Part shown: in pieces, positions 1-6,439 of the stretch
Layout: each line of letters starts with the position of its first letter
Position numbering within the stretch: the first letter of the stretch is position 1
Notes under the pieces: model-generated
Seen by the model: the letters and a program-made list of their open reading frames with translations, nothing else
What the model was told of the DNA's origin: nothing
Database searches by the model: none
Made by a program: the position numbers and the translations under genes
Source: an uncultured Bacteroidota bacterium
GTDB lineage: Bacteria > Bacteroidota > Bacteroidia > Bacteroidales > VadinHA17
Assembly: GCA_903865465.1 (NCBI GenBank)
Contig: CAIPJU010000020.1
Span: forward strand, 1 to 7,637
Direction: 5' to 3'
Length of the DNA stretch: 7,637 bases

Positions 1-382
1 TAATATTATTAAAAAAAAGACCTGAAAGTACGGACATAATGACAAGAACAATAAAAACCGGGGTCTTTATGAAAACAAAAAGCGACAGCGTCAGGATAAT
101 CCAGGTTGCTGATATTGAAACATCAGTAAACAGCGACCAGTGCAGGCTCTTATTGACTAAAAGATCTACGATGGTACAAACCGCAATTCCCGAAAAGGAG
201 ATGATGGCGCTTAACTCCCACAGATGCTTCCTTACCTCTTTTTTATGAAGAAAAATTATATCAGAAGGAAAATTATCTGATATAACCTCCTGCTCTTGTG
301 AATTTAAGGGATCTCTTCCGCAAAGAGGACAAATTGTAAAGCCATCGTCAATACCGACTCCACAGTTACTGCAAATTATCAT
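1..382 (-). CDS. Zinc-ribbon membrane protein, DUF6320-like (partial, C-terminus beyond left edge)
   Basis: This is an open minus-strand frame starting at ATG 382-380 with 127 codons and no stop before the window edge. The N-terminus carries two Cys pairs, C4-x2-C7 and C18-P-L-C21-G, a small zinc ribbon. A polar linker (about 25-50) follows, then hydrophobic segments at about 55-76, 85-105 and 108 onwards, so a cytosolic zinc ribbon in front of a multi-pass membrane domain is expected. The ribbon and the segment around V-N-K-S-L-H-W-S-L (76-84) resemble the DUF6320 family, which I recall being encoded next to alcohol acetyltransferase genes in Firmicutes. Its start lies 11 bp after the acyltransferase stop, so the two are very probably cotranscribed. 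The biochemical role is unknown; assisting or anchoring the acyltransferase, or moving its substrate or product, is inference only. Confidence 0.75.
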   Translation of the reverse strand, partial: MIICSNCGVGIDDGFTICPLCGRDPLNSQEQEVISDNFPSDIIFLHKKEVRKHLWELSAIISFSGIAVCTIVDLLVNKSLHWSLFTDVSISATWIILTLSLFVFIKTPVFIVLVIMSVLSGLFFNNI

Positions 383-393
383 ACTTCAGGCTT

Positions 394-1710
394 TTAATCG
401 TTCTTTATTAATTTAACATAGATTCCGGCATCGGTAAAGTGCCTTATTATATTCTGTTCAAGTTCCAATGATTGGCTGATGTTGCAGAAACAGAACCGCA
501 TCTTGTCTCTGTAAGAAATCAGTGCACAACTCACCTTGACTTTGGGATTTGGAGGCGGCGGAATGAGTTCAAAAGAGTCGATCATCTCCTCCATTTCACC
601 CGGTAATTTAACCCTCCCCAGGTTAGTAAATATCCCTGACCATCTTTTTCTGGCAAGGCTCTTATAAACTGATGCAATAACCATTTTTTTAACAAACAGA
701 GGCATCAACCTGACCAGAAGAAGCTTTTCCGAACTTACATTTGATGACATAAACCTGGATATCTGCTTGATATCCGAACTGATCTGCAACTGATGATGAA
801 CAGACTGAACTATCTCTTCGAAGGTGTAATCACCAAGCCGCAGATCTATTTCGGGCAGCACAAAAAGAGAAAAATTACGCATTGTTCTGGTTGGTAATTT
901 ATTCCTCATGTTTACGGGTACTTCAATCCGGAGAACTTTTCTTCTTCTTTTTTTCCCGGGTTTTTCATGAGAGAGAAAGACTTTTTGAAGCGCGTGATGA
1001 TAGACTGCAACAAAATATTCAGTAAGTGACACATTGGCCCGGTGTGAAAGGTCAAGCAACTCATTGGTATTCATCTCGACATGAAGGACCCGAAGCCTGG
1101 GATTCTTATTAATCTTAAATGGCAGCTGCCATGCTTTGGCAAGTTTGTCAGGGGCAGGAAGCTTCTGAAAGAATTTATTGTAGGCGTCCTCATATTCCTC
1201 CTCCGGAACATCCGTTCCGGGAAGAACTATATTCTCTGATGAACTAATCTTTTTGCCGGTAATTGTCAGATAGGTATAGAGCAAAGACTTCAGATATTCA
1301 AGTGCCCCGCCTCCGTCAGTAATTATGTGATGGAACTCAACAGATATCATATTACGCTTAAGAATCACCCTGTAAAGGGGTTCATTCTTCCTTTTTACGG
1401 CAAAAGCTGTACATGGCGTCTCCTCATCAAACTGAATACGTGGAATCTGGTCATTGAACTCAAGGAAATGCCAGAATATACCACTTCCAAGTGAAACGGA
1501 GAAATAAGGAAATCGCCCTGAGGTAATAGCCACAGCTTCCCTGACAGCCGGGTATATCACTGGTTCCTTAAGCGTTGCAGTGATCCTGAATACAGATGTA
1601 AGATCGTTTGACATAATTGCCGGAAATAACTTCGCGGCATTATCAAGCTTAAGCCAGCCTTTTTCGTGAAATGCTTTTTTAGTAATAGCCTTGGATAATT
1701 TAACAATCAA
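394..1710 (-). CDS. Condensation-fold O-acyltransferase (alcohol acetyltransferase / PapA5-like)
   Basis: This 438-residue protein probably transfers an acyl group from an acyl thioester to an alcohol or amine. It carries the CoA-dependent acyltransferase/condensation-domain signature HHxxxDGG (H127, H128, D132, G133, G134), in which the second His is the general base in the superfamily. The N-terminal W-L-K-L-D-N-A-A-K (19-27) is typical of the alcohol acetyltransferase group (COG4908-like), and the length fits a two-lobed stand-alone enzyme. There is no signal peptide, so it should be cytosolic. The C-terminal lobe has T-N-L-G-R near residue 366 rather than the DFGWG motif of carrier-protein-dependent NRPS domains. 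The start is TTG at 1710; no in-frame ATG lies between it and the upstream in-frame TAG, and the first internal ATG (residue 33) would remove the conserved N-terminus. No Shine-Dalgarno is visible. The substrate cannot be told from sequence. Confidence 0.85.
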   Translation of the reverse strand: MIVKLSKAITKKAFHEKGWLKLDNAAKLFPAIMSNDLTSVFRITATLKEPVIYPAVREAVAITSGRFPYFSVSLGSGIFWHFLEFNDQIPRIQFDEETPCTAFAVKRKNEPLYRVILKRNMISVEFHHIITDGGGALEYLKSLLYTYLTITGKKISSSENIVLPGTDVPEEEYEDAYNKFFQKLPAPDKLAKAWQLPFKINKNPRLRVLHVEMNTNELLDLSHRANVSLTEYFVAVYHHALQKVFLSHEKPGKKRRRKVLRIEVPVNMRNKLPTRTMRNFSLFVLPEIDLRLGDYTFEEIVQSVHHQLQISSDIKQISRFMSSNVSSEKLLLVRLMPLFVKKMVIASVYKSLARKRWSGIFTNLGRVKLPGEMEEMIDSFELIPPPPNPKVKVSCALISYRDKMRFCFCNISQSLELEQNIIRHFTDAGIYVKLIKND

Positions 1711-1822
1711 AGATACAACTTTAAAATCAATACCTGGTTCAGACTAATATACGACCAGCACCTGAAGAGAGCAGTTTAACATTATAACTCACTGCATTAC
1801 AATATTATATTCCAAAAGGGCT

Positions 1823-2809
1823 TTACCTTGTATGCGATTTAAAAAACGACCAGATGACATCACAGGCTTCAAAATCCCTGCAGGTTTTGCCAATTAGCCA
1901 TACCGGAAGATACTGAAAACCACCCGGCCAGGTATGGCCACCTCCATAAATGGAATATAAAATAACCTCCGTTCCTGAAGCCCCGTCTGCAAAATGTTTT
2001 CTCAAAACCCTTGTACCATCCGAAGGTGAGGTGTCGGGTTCTTCGCTCAGGGCTGGAATAGGAGAACAACCATTCCTTTTTACCCAGTAAGAGATAGACT
2101 CTTCGACCGATAATACCCTGCCTAACCTCACCCTGTGAAAATGACCATATATGTCACCGCCTTCATAAGGAACAAGAGGATCATTGATATTATTGATTGC
2201 CAGCAATGAAACCGGCAAAGCCGGAGAACACTCCGGGAAGAGTTTAAATGGAATATTCCCATCCACCGGAGCAATAGCAGTGATTTTCTGAGATAATTCA
2301 CATGCAAGGCGGTATGACATTATGGCCCCGTTCGATATTCCGGTTACGTAAACAGACTTCGGATTAACATTGTAATTTACAATCATCGAATCAATCAGGG
2401 CAGAAATAAATGCAACATCATTAATATTTTCCCTGTGTGCCCGGTCGTTCGACTCTTCATCCATCCTTCCGTCGTTCCAGTTAAGTTCAATACCATCGGG
2501 ATATACAACAATAAATCCGTCTCTGTCTGCCAGCTTATTAAATCCTTTCCTTGTTAATAGGATCATACTCTCCCCATTCCCTCCCTTTCCATGCAGAGCA
2601 ATTACTAATGCAGGGCTGGTGGATTTTTTATAAGCCGGCGGAATATGAATCCTGAATGTCCTTTCTAAATTATCGAACATGAATGACATTTTCAAATCGC
2701 TCCCCGAAGGAGAATTAGCAGCCTGCATATCATTGCCGGTCAATACTTTTATTATTCCGATTATCAGGGCAATAAATGATGATTTGAATTCATTTTTAAT
2801 TTTAAACAT
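1823..2809 (-). CDS. Exported PHB-depolymerase/LpqC-family serine esterase
   Basis: This 328-residue alpha/beta hydrolase belongs to the esterase-PHB/LpqC group (COG3509-like), which also includes feruloyl and acetylxylan esterases. Visible features, in order: a hydrophobic export segment (about 10-24) with possible cleavage near A30; an oxyanion-hole H-G at 73-74; Y-P-D-G (103-106) followed by N-W-N-D-G-R (110-115), typical of the family; the nucleophile elbow G-I-S-N-G with Ser159; probable acid Asp210 in N-D-P-L-V-P-Y; and catalytic His292 in G-G-G-H-T-W-P-G-G. The triad is therefore complete. The usual H-G-T-x-D before the acid is N-N-I-N-D here. It probably acts in the periplasm or outside the cell on carboxylic esters; a true PHB depolymerase role is not implied. 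An AAGGAA ribosome-binding site lies 8 nt upstream of the ATG, the clearest in the window. It lies upstream of the acyltransferase gene with a 112-bp gap that shows no obvious terminator. Confidence 0.88.
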   Translation of the reverse strand: MFKIKNEFKSSFIALIIGIIKVLTGNDMQAANSPSGSDLKMSFMFDNLERTFRIHIPPAYKKSTSPALVIALHGKGGNGESMILLTRKGFNKLADRDGFIVVYPDGIELNWNDGRMDEESNDRAHRENINDVAFISALIDSMIVNYNVNPKSVYVTGISNGAIMSYRLACELSQKITAIAPVDGNIPFKLFPECSPALPVSLLAINNINDPLVPYEGGDIYGHFHRVRLGRVLSVEESISYWVKRNGCSPIPALSEEPDTSPSDGTRVLRKHFADGASGTEVILYSIYGGGHTWPGGFQYLPVWLIGKTCRDFEACDVIWSFFKSHTR

Positions 2810-3149
2810 CTCTGAATTTCCTTACCAATGATTATGAACATTCTGAAGCAAGATTTAACCGACCCTTGCCAGGAACTATATACTCAACACTTTAAGATTC
2901 TCTTTGTTATTTTCCGGAAGGGTATTAATAAATGAGAATAGTGAAAGGAGCATTAACCTTAATTGCACTTCATTATTTTGCACCTGCTAATTTAGTGTAA
3001 ATCAATGAGCTATTCAAATGATTAAGAACAAATTCATGATTATAATGAATAGCTGTCAATCAATATAAAGTAATCAGGATAATATTTTTATATATATTCT
3101 GTATAAATTGCCGTTGTTAATTTCTTTTAGTCTTTTATTAAGCGACGCT
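2810..3149. other. Divergent intergenic region, esterase operon / AI-2E gene
   Basis: This 340-bp AT-rich stretch separates the minus-strand esterase from the plus-strand transporter and should hold both promoters. I found no clear Bacteroidota -33/-7 pair (TTTG with TAnnTTTG) on either strand. It contains the esterase ribosome-binding site (2818-2823), a weak 22-codon reading frame at 2932-3000, a perfect 8-bp palindrome TTCCGGAA at 2912-2919, and a 9-bp inverted repeat at 3008-3054. The part at 3069-3149 is an in-frame open extension of the transporter without an ATG. Confidence 0.6.
3008..3054. repeat. 9-bp perfect inverted repeat with 29-nt spacer upstream of the AI-2E gene
   Basis: AGCTATTCA at 3008-3016 is the exact reverse complement of TGAATAGCT at 3046-3054. 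Within the spacer, TTCAT (3032-3036) and ATGAA (3045-3049) can form a competing 5-bp pairing with part of the right arm. No T-run follows, so it does not look like an intrinsic terminator. It may be a binding site for a dimeric regulator or an RNA hairpin in the leader of the transporter mRNA; a match of this size can also arise by chance in AT-rich DNA. Confidence 0.4.
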
Positions 3150-4244
3150 ATGGCCGAAGATAATACTACGAATACCAAAGATCCGATTAAGAATATCGCA
3201 GAGACAGTAATCCGTATCGCAGTCCTTTTGTTGTTATTATACTGGTGTTACGGGATAATAAAGCCATTTATTGACATACTTCTATGGTCGATTATCTTTG
3301 GTATCGCTCTTTACCCTATGTTTACCTGGTTACAGTCAAAATTGAAATTAAGTAAAGTATTGTCATCAACTATCATAGTGATAATGATGTTTTTAATACT
3401 TGCAATACCCGGTTTACTTTTCGCAAAGTCACTCTACCAGGCTGTTGCTTTTCTAAAAGATCAGTACAGCTCTGCAGGAAATATAATACCTGAAGCTTCG
3501 GAAAAGGTTGCCACCTGGCCTGTTATCGGACCATACCTGTTTGAGAAATGGAATTCATTATCAAAAAACCTTGGAGGAACCCTGTCGCAATATGCGCCTC
3601 AGCTTCAGCAGCTTTTCGTAGGTGTTATAACATCCGTGACTTCTGCAGGTGTTGCTTTCATGAAGCTTATAATTTCCATTATTGTTTCAGGTGTGTTCCT
3701 GGTTTATTCTGAAAAGTCCTCTAAACTGGCCTATGAAGTTTTTACGAGACTGGTTGGAGAGAAAGGGAGCCAATTAGCATCAATTGCCGAAAAGACAATA
3801 AGAACCGTTATGAAGGGTATCCTGGGAGTCTCTTTTATTCAGGCTATTCTCTTTGGCATAGGAATGATTTTAGCAGGAGTGCCAGGTGCAGGGCTTTGGT
3901 TTATTCTGGCCCTCTTATTCAGTATTATTCAAATAGGAATATTTCCGGTATCCGTTCCTGTTTTAATTTATGTTATAGCTACCAAAGGCACCGGTGTAAT
4001 AGTTTTTTACCTGATCTGGACGGTGATTGTTTCAGTAATTGATAACGTATTGAAACCAATATTGCTTGGTCGCGGAGCAGTAGTACCGATGTCGGTTATT
4101 TTTATAGGCTCTTTCGGAGGATTTATGTATTCAGGACTCGTCGGACTATTTACGGGCGCGGTTATATTCTCTGTTGTTTACGTTCTGTTCATCTATTGGC
4201 TCGAAGATTCGAAGCCTGCTATTCAGGAACAGAGTGAAGGATAG
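3150..4244 (+). CDS. AI-2E (PerM/UPF0118) family membrane transporter
   Basis: This 364-residue polytopic inner-membrane protein belongs to the AI-2E transporter family (PF01594). Hydrophobic helices begin near residue 23 and recur in the family pattern: two close N-terminal helices, a longer soluble region at about 100-165, then a C-terminal block of helices. The diagnostic C-terminal signature is present: V-I-D-N-V-L-K-P-I-L-L-G-R, followed by glycine-rich G-S-F-G-G-F and G-L-V-G-L-F-T-G. Characterised relatives have been linked to autoinducer-2 export or to Na+/H+ or Na+(Li+)/H+ antiport, so the substrate here is open. The ATG at 3150 was chosen because it gives the usual short polar N-terminus. 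The frame stays open upstream, with a TTG at 3108 that would add 14 residues (378 in all). No strong ribosome-binding site precedes either start. The gene appears monocistronic, with its stop 6 bp from the stop of the converging gene. Confidence 0.88.
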   Translation: MAEDNTTNTKDPIKNIAETVIRIAVLLLLLYWCYGIIKPFIDILLWSIIFGIALYPMFTWLQSKLKLSKVLSSTIIVIMMFLILAIPGLLFAKSLYQAVAFLKDQYSSAGNIIPEASEKVATWPVIGPYLFEKWNSLSKNLGGTLSQYAPQLQQLFVGVITSVTSAGVAFMKLIISIIVSGVFLVYSEKSSKLAYEVFTRLVGEKGSQLASIAEKTIRTVMKGILGVSFIQAILFGIGMILAGVPGAGLWFILALLFSIIQIGIFPVSVPVLIYVIATKGTGVIVFYLIWTVIVSVIDNVLKPILLGRGAVVPMSVIFIGSFGGFMYSGLVGLFTGAVIFSVVYVLFIYWLEDSKPAIQEQSEG

Positions 4245-4250
4245 AATATA

Positions 4251-5180
4251 TCAAGACTTTAAACTTTTTATCAGGTTCTTTATACCTTCCTGCGGCGCGG
4301 TCGCAAAGAGTCCGAAACGATTCTCAAATTTACTGCTATCGAAGATATAGTCCTGCTCATACTGGTAGAGCATTTCAGGGAATTCTTTCATCATGGGTAC
4401 AAAAAGCCCAATTATGTTAAGCATGAATGATGGAACTTTCTGGTATTTTGGTTCAGTACCAAGTTCGCTCGCGATCATTTCAATCCACTGAATATTGGTA
4501 AGCTTCTCTTTTGTGGTTGGTGCGTGCCACTCCTGCTGGTATGCATCGGGCGTATTTCCAAGGATGGCTGTTGCCTTTGCAGCATCAGGAGTATAGGTGT
4601 AGGTATGTATTTTACCGGGATCTCCAAAGACCTGCGCTTTTTTCCCCTTCATCAGGTTATCAGCAACCATTATTGACAAGGCGCTGTTTTTATTTTCCGG
4701 ACCATAGAAATCGGCAGCCCTGACAATCAAGCCGGTCAGCCGGTTACTTGCTGTTTCCTCCAGTATCATCTCACGAAGGACCTTTCTGACCTCGCCCTTT
4801 TTACTGGGAGGTTTAATGGCGGCGTTTTCAGTCATAAAAAGCAATGATTCACCTGAATACATATAGATATTATCAAAAAAGACCAGTTTTGAATTATGTT
4901 TAATGCATGAACTGATCACCTGCCTCAGGAAAGAGGGCCAGGTCTCCTGCCAAACCCTGAGATTATATTCAAAACCAATAGTCACATACACAACATCGCT
5001 TCCTGCAATTGCTCCGTCAATCTGACCTGGATCTTTTATATCGGCCCGATACAATTCATCGCTTTCATTAACACTTTTCGGATTCCTGCTGACAAGCCGA
5101 ATCTGATCAGTATATTTTTTCAATTCCCTTGCCAAAGGAACACCTATTCCTCCGCCTGATCCTAAAATTGTTTGTACCAT
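4251..5180 (-). CDS. Atypical NAD(P)-binding epimerase/dehydratase-like (SDR) protein
   Basis: This 309-residue cytosolic protein has the extended-SDR architecture. The N-terminal Rossmann nucleotide-binding loop is G7-S-G-G-G-I-G13, followed by a beta2 end with S31-R32 that may favour NADP, and D47 in the adenine-pocket position. V-F-F-D-N-I-Y-M-Y (100-108) corresponds to the strand before the active site, and R-A-A-D-F-Y-G-P further on is the conserved substrate-side loop. The usual catalytic YxxxK is replaced by K128-G-E-V-R132 in S-K-K-G-E-V-R. I recall similar S-K-K-G-K-V-R sequences in homologous Bacteroidota proteins, so this looks like a subfamily trait rather than decay. Reductase, isomerase or purely nucleotide-sensing roles are all possible. 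The ATG at 5180 sits directly after the start-proximal A-tract, with no Shine-Dalgarno. It is transcribed alone, convergent with the transporter gene. Confidence 0.82.
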   Translation of the reverse strand: MVQTILGSGGGIGVPLARELKKYTDQIRLVSRNPKSVNESDELYRADIKDPGQIDGAIAGSDVVYVTIGFEYNLRVWQETWPSFLRQVISSCIKHNSKLVFFDNIYMYSGESLLFMTENAAIKPPSKKGEVRKVLREMILEETASNRLTGLIVRAADFYGPENKNSALSIMVADNLMKGKKAQVFGDPGKIHTYTYTPDAAKATAILGNTPDAYQQEWHAPTTKEKLTNIQWIEMIASELGTEPKYQKVPSFMLNIIGLFVPMMKEFPEMLYQYEQDYIFDSSKFENRFGLFATAPQEGIKNLIKSLKS

Positions 5181-5268
5181 TTTTTTTTGAATAATTATAT
5201 ATCAACTGGTATTTATACATCAGTGAATGACCTGTTTATATTAAATTCGGGCAATCATTCTGTTTTTC

Positions 5269-5285
5269 GAAAATTAACAATTTTC
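5269..5285. repeat. Short inverted repeat, 7-bp arms, 3-nt loop
   Basis: GAAAATT (5269-5275) and AATTTTC (5279-5285) are perfect reverse complements around AAC. The stem is almost all A-T and is weak as RNA. It may be a protein site or simply AT-rich chance. Confidence 0.3.
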
Positions 5286-5333
5286 TAAATAACTAACTAA
5301 TCTCAATATGTTCAATAACATTTGTATAACCAG

Positions 5334-5351
5334 CAAGAATAAAAATTCTTG
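5334..5351. repeat. Short inverted repeat, 7-bp arms, 4-nt loop
   Basis: CAAGAAT (5334-5340) and ATTCTTG (5345-5351) pair perfectly around AAAA. It lies roughly midway between the two divergent genes. There is no adjacent T-run outside the stem, so a terminator is unlikely; a dimeric regulator site is possible. Confidence 0.35.
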
Positions 5352-5382
5352 ATAAGGGTTAACAAATTCTTCATGATGACGG

Positions 5383-5394
5383 ACCTGATCAGGT
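5383..5394. promoter_or_regulatory. Perfect 12-bp palindrome, operator-like
   Basis: ACCTGATCAGGT reads identically on both strands and is GC-richer than its surroundings. It sits 16 bp upstream of the candidate -33 box and 116 bp upstream of the porin ATG, a position suited to an activator or repressor dimer. Function is inferred from symmetry and position only. Confidence 0.35.
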
Positions 5395-5409
5395 ATAAAT
5401 AACCATGAA

Positions 5410-5439
5410 TTGCCAATGAGAATTTTCACTGCAAATTTG
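5410..5439 (+). promoter_or_regulatory. Candidate Bacteroidota-type promoter of the porin gene
   Basis: A TTG at 5410-5412 is followed after 19 nt by CAAATTTG (5432-5439), which differs from the TAnnTTTG -7 consensus only at its first base. Spacing matches the 19-21 nt known for Bacteroides promoters. It would give a leader of roughly 60-65 nt before the ATG at 5510. The match is imperfect and such motifs occur by chance in AT-rich DNA. Confidence 0.3.
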
Positions 5440-5509
5440 GTAATGTGAGTTCTTTAAGGGAAATTTAAAGTCATTAAAATAGTGAATGGGTTTTTACAAT
5501 TCATAATAC

Positions 5510-6241
5510 ATGACAAATAAAATTCTATTGACAATTATGCTTTCTGCTTCTATGGCTTTATCTGTTGCAGCCCAGGAGAGCAAGCCGGTTAAATCATCAA
5601 TTTCCGTTGGATCTGATTTTGCTTCGCAATATCTCTGGCGGGGATTTGTATTTGGCAAAGGCCCCGCAGTACAACCATGGGGAGAGGTTTCTTATAAAGG
5701 ATTTACCGTTGGCAGCTGGGGCAACTATGAACTTGGAGGAGATTTCAAGGAGGTAGATATCTATGCAAAGTATACCCATAAAGATATGTCCCTCCTCTTC
5801 ACCGACCTCTTTTTCCCCGGCTATGCGGGTCTGAATCAGCATTACTTTACGTTTGGAAACAGCACCACCGGGCATTGTGCCGAGTTGGGTCTCAGCTACA
5901 ATTATTCCGGCAAATTTCCCTTATCCTTTTATGCCGGAGTAATTATGTATGGTGCAGCCATCGACACCAGGCCTGCGGATTCAATACAAGTAAACCACTC
6001 AACCTATATTGAACTTAAATACAACGGCAATCTAAATGACCTTAGCTACAATTTTTTTATCGGTATTACACCCGGCAAGAGTATACTCTATCAGACTAAA
6101 GGTTTTAATGTCATCCATATTGGGGCAGGTGCACAAAAGACAATAAAAGTAACAGAAAGTTTTTCCATGCCACTTAAGCTGACACTTTCAACAAATCCTG
6201 TAGCCGAAAAGATATACCTGACACTCGTACTGTCGTTATAA
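5510..6241 (+). CDS. TorF-like putative porin, outer-membrane beta-barrel
   Basis: This 243-residue protein has a clear signal peptide: K4, a hydrophobic core at 5-20, and likely cleavage after V-A-A21 before Q22. The mature protein is made of alternating amphipathic strands rich in Tyr, Phe and Gly, as expected for an outer-membrane barrel. The start S-V-G-S-D-F-A-S-Q-Y-L-W-R-G (32-45), then P-A-V-Q-P, G-F-T-V-G-S-W-G and E-V-D-I-Y-A-K-Y, follow in order the landmarks of the TorF/Gcw_chp putative porin family (PF09694), and the length also fits. It ends in Leu rather than the more usual terminal aromatic. The substrate is unknown; the family is mostly uncharacterised. The gene appears monocistronic. 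No Shine-Dalgarno is visible upstream, and the ATG is supported by the well-placed signal peptide. Confidence 0.78.
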   Translation: MTNKILLTIMLSASMALSVAAQESKPVKSSISVGSDFASQYLWRGFVFGKGPAVQPWGEVSYKGFTVGSWGNYELGGDFKEVDIYAKYTHKDMSLLFTDLFFPGYAGLNQHYFTFGNSTTGHCAELGLSYNYSGKFPLSFYAGVIMYGAAIDTRPADSIQVNHSTYIELKYNGNLNDLSYNFFIGITPGKSILYQTKGFNVIHIGAGAQKTIKVTESFSMPLKLTLSTNPVAEKIYLTLVLSL

Positions 6242-6439
6242 CACACACTTATTAAACATCTTAGTAACTTAAAATTTAGGCTTATCGTAAATAATACTAA
6301 AAAAAATGGAATTTACTAAATTGCAAAGCTTTTTGAAACACTTTGTTATCAGTCAAAAATGCTTTTCGGGAAGACGTTATATAGAATTATCGTTAAGCTG
6401 CACAGTAATATTTGAAAGAAAATAGAAAAATTTCATAAG

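Larger units (their letters stand above)
5181..5509. other. Divergent intergenic region, epimerase / porin
   Basis: This AT-rich stretch of 329 bp separates two divergent genes and has no credible reading frame (longest ATG frames noticed are about 14 codons). It holds an A/T tract next to the epimerase start, two short perfect hairpins (5269-5285, 5334-5351), a perfect 12-bp palindrome (5383-5394) and a candidate promoter for the porin gene (5410-5439). The concentration of dyad symmetry suggests a regulatory region, but no regulator is identifiable. Confidence 0.6.

Noticed and set aside
39..248. 69-residue plus-strand reading frame
   Set aside because: It lies wholly opposite the left-edge zinc-ribbon membrane gene, which has clear motifs and operon spacing. 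The frame itself shows no domain or ribosome-binding site.
1711..1822. Terminator or promoter between the esterase and the acyltransferase
   Set aside because: No stem with a T-run and no clear -33/-7 pair on the minus strand, so whether the genes share one transcript stays open.
1869..2069. 66-residue minus-strand frame inside the esterase gene
   Set aside because: It is an alternative frame of the esterase, whose catalytic motifs lie in the longer frame.
4511..4723. 70-residue plus-strand frame
   Set aside because: It is antisense to the epimerase-like gene and has no recognisable features.
5597..5875. 92-residue minus-strand frame and a 63-residue plus-strand frame at 5565-5756
   Set aside because: Both overlap the porin gene, whose signal peptide and barrel motifs show the true frame.
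6242..6439. Possible terminator or promoter between the porin and the Cache lipoprotein
   Set aside because: Only 5-bp pairings (for example CAAAG with CTTTG near 6323-6344) and near-misses to TAnnTTTG (TAATATTTG near 6407-6415, one base too long) are present. Nothing is strong enough to annotate.
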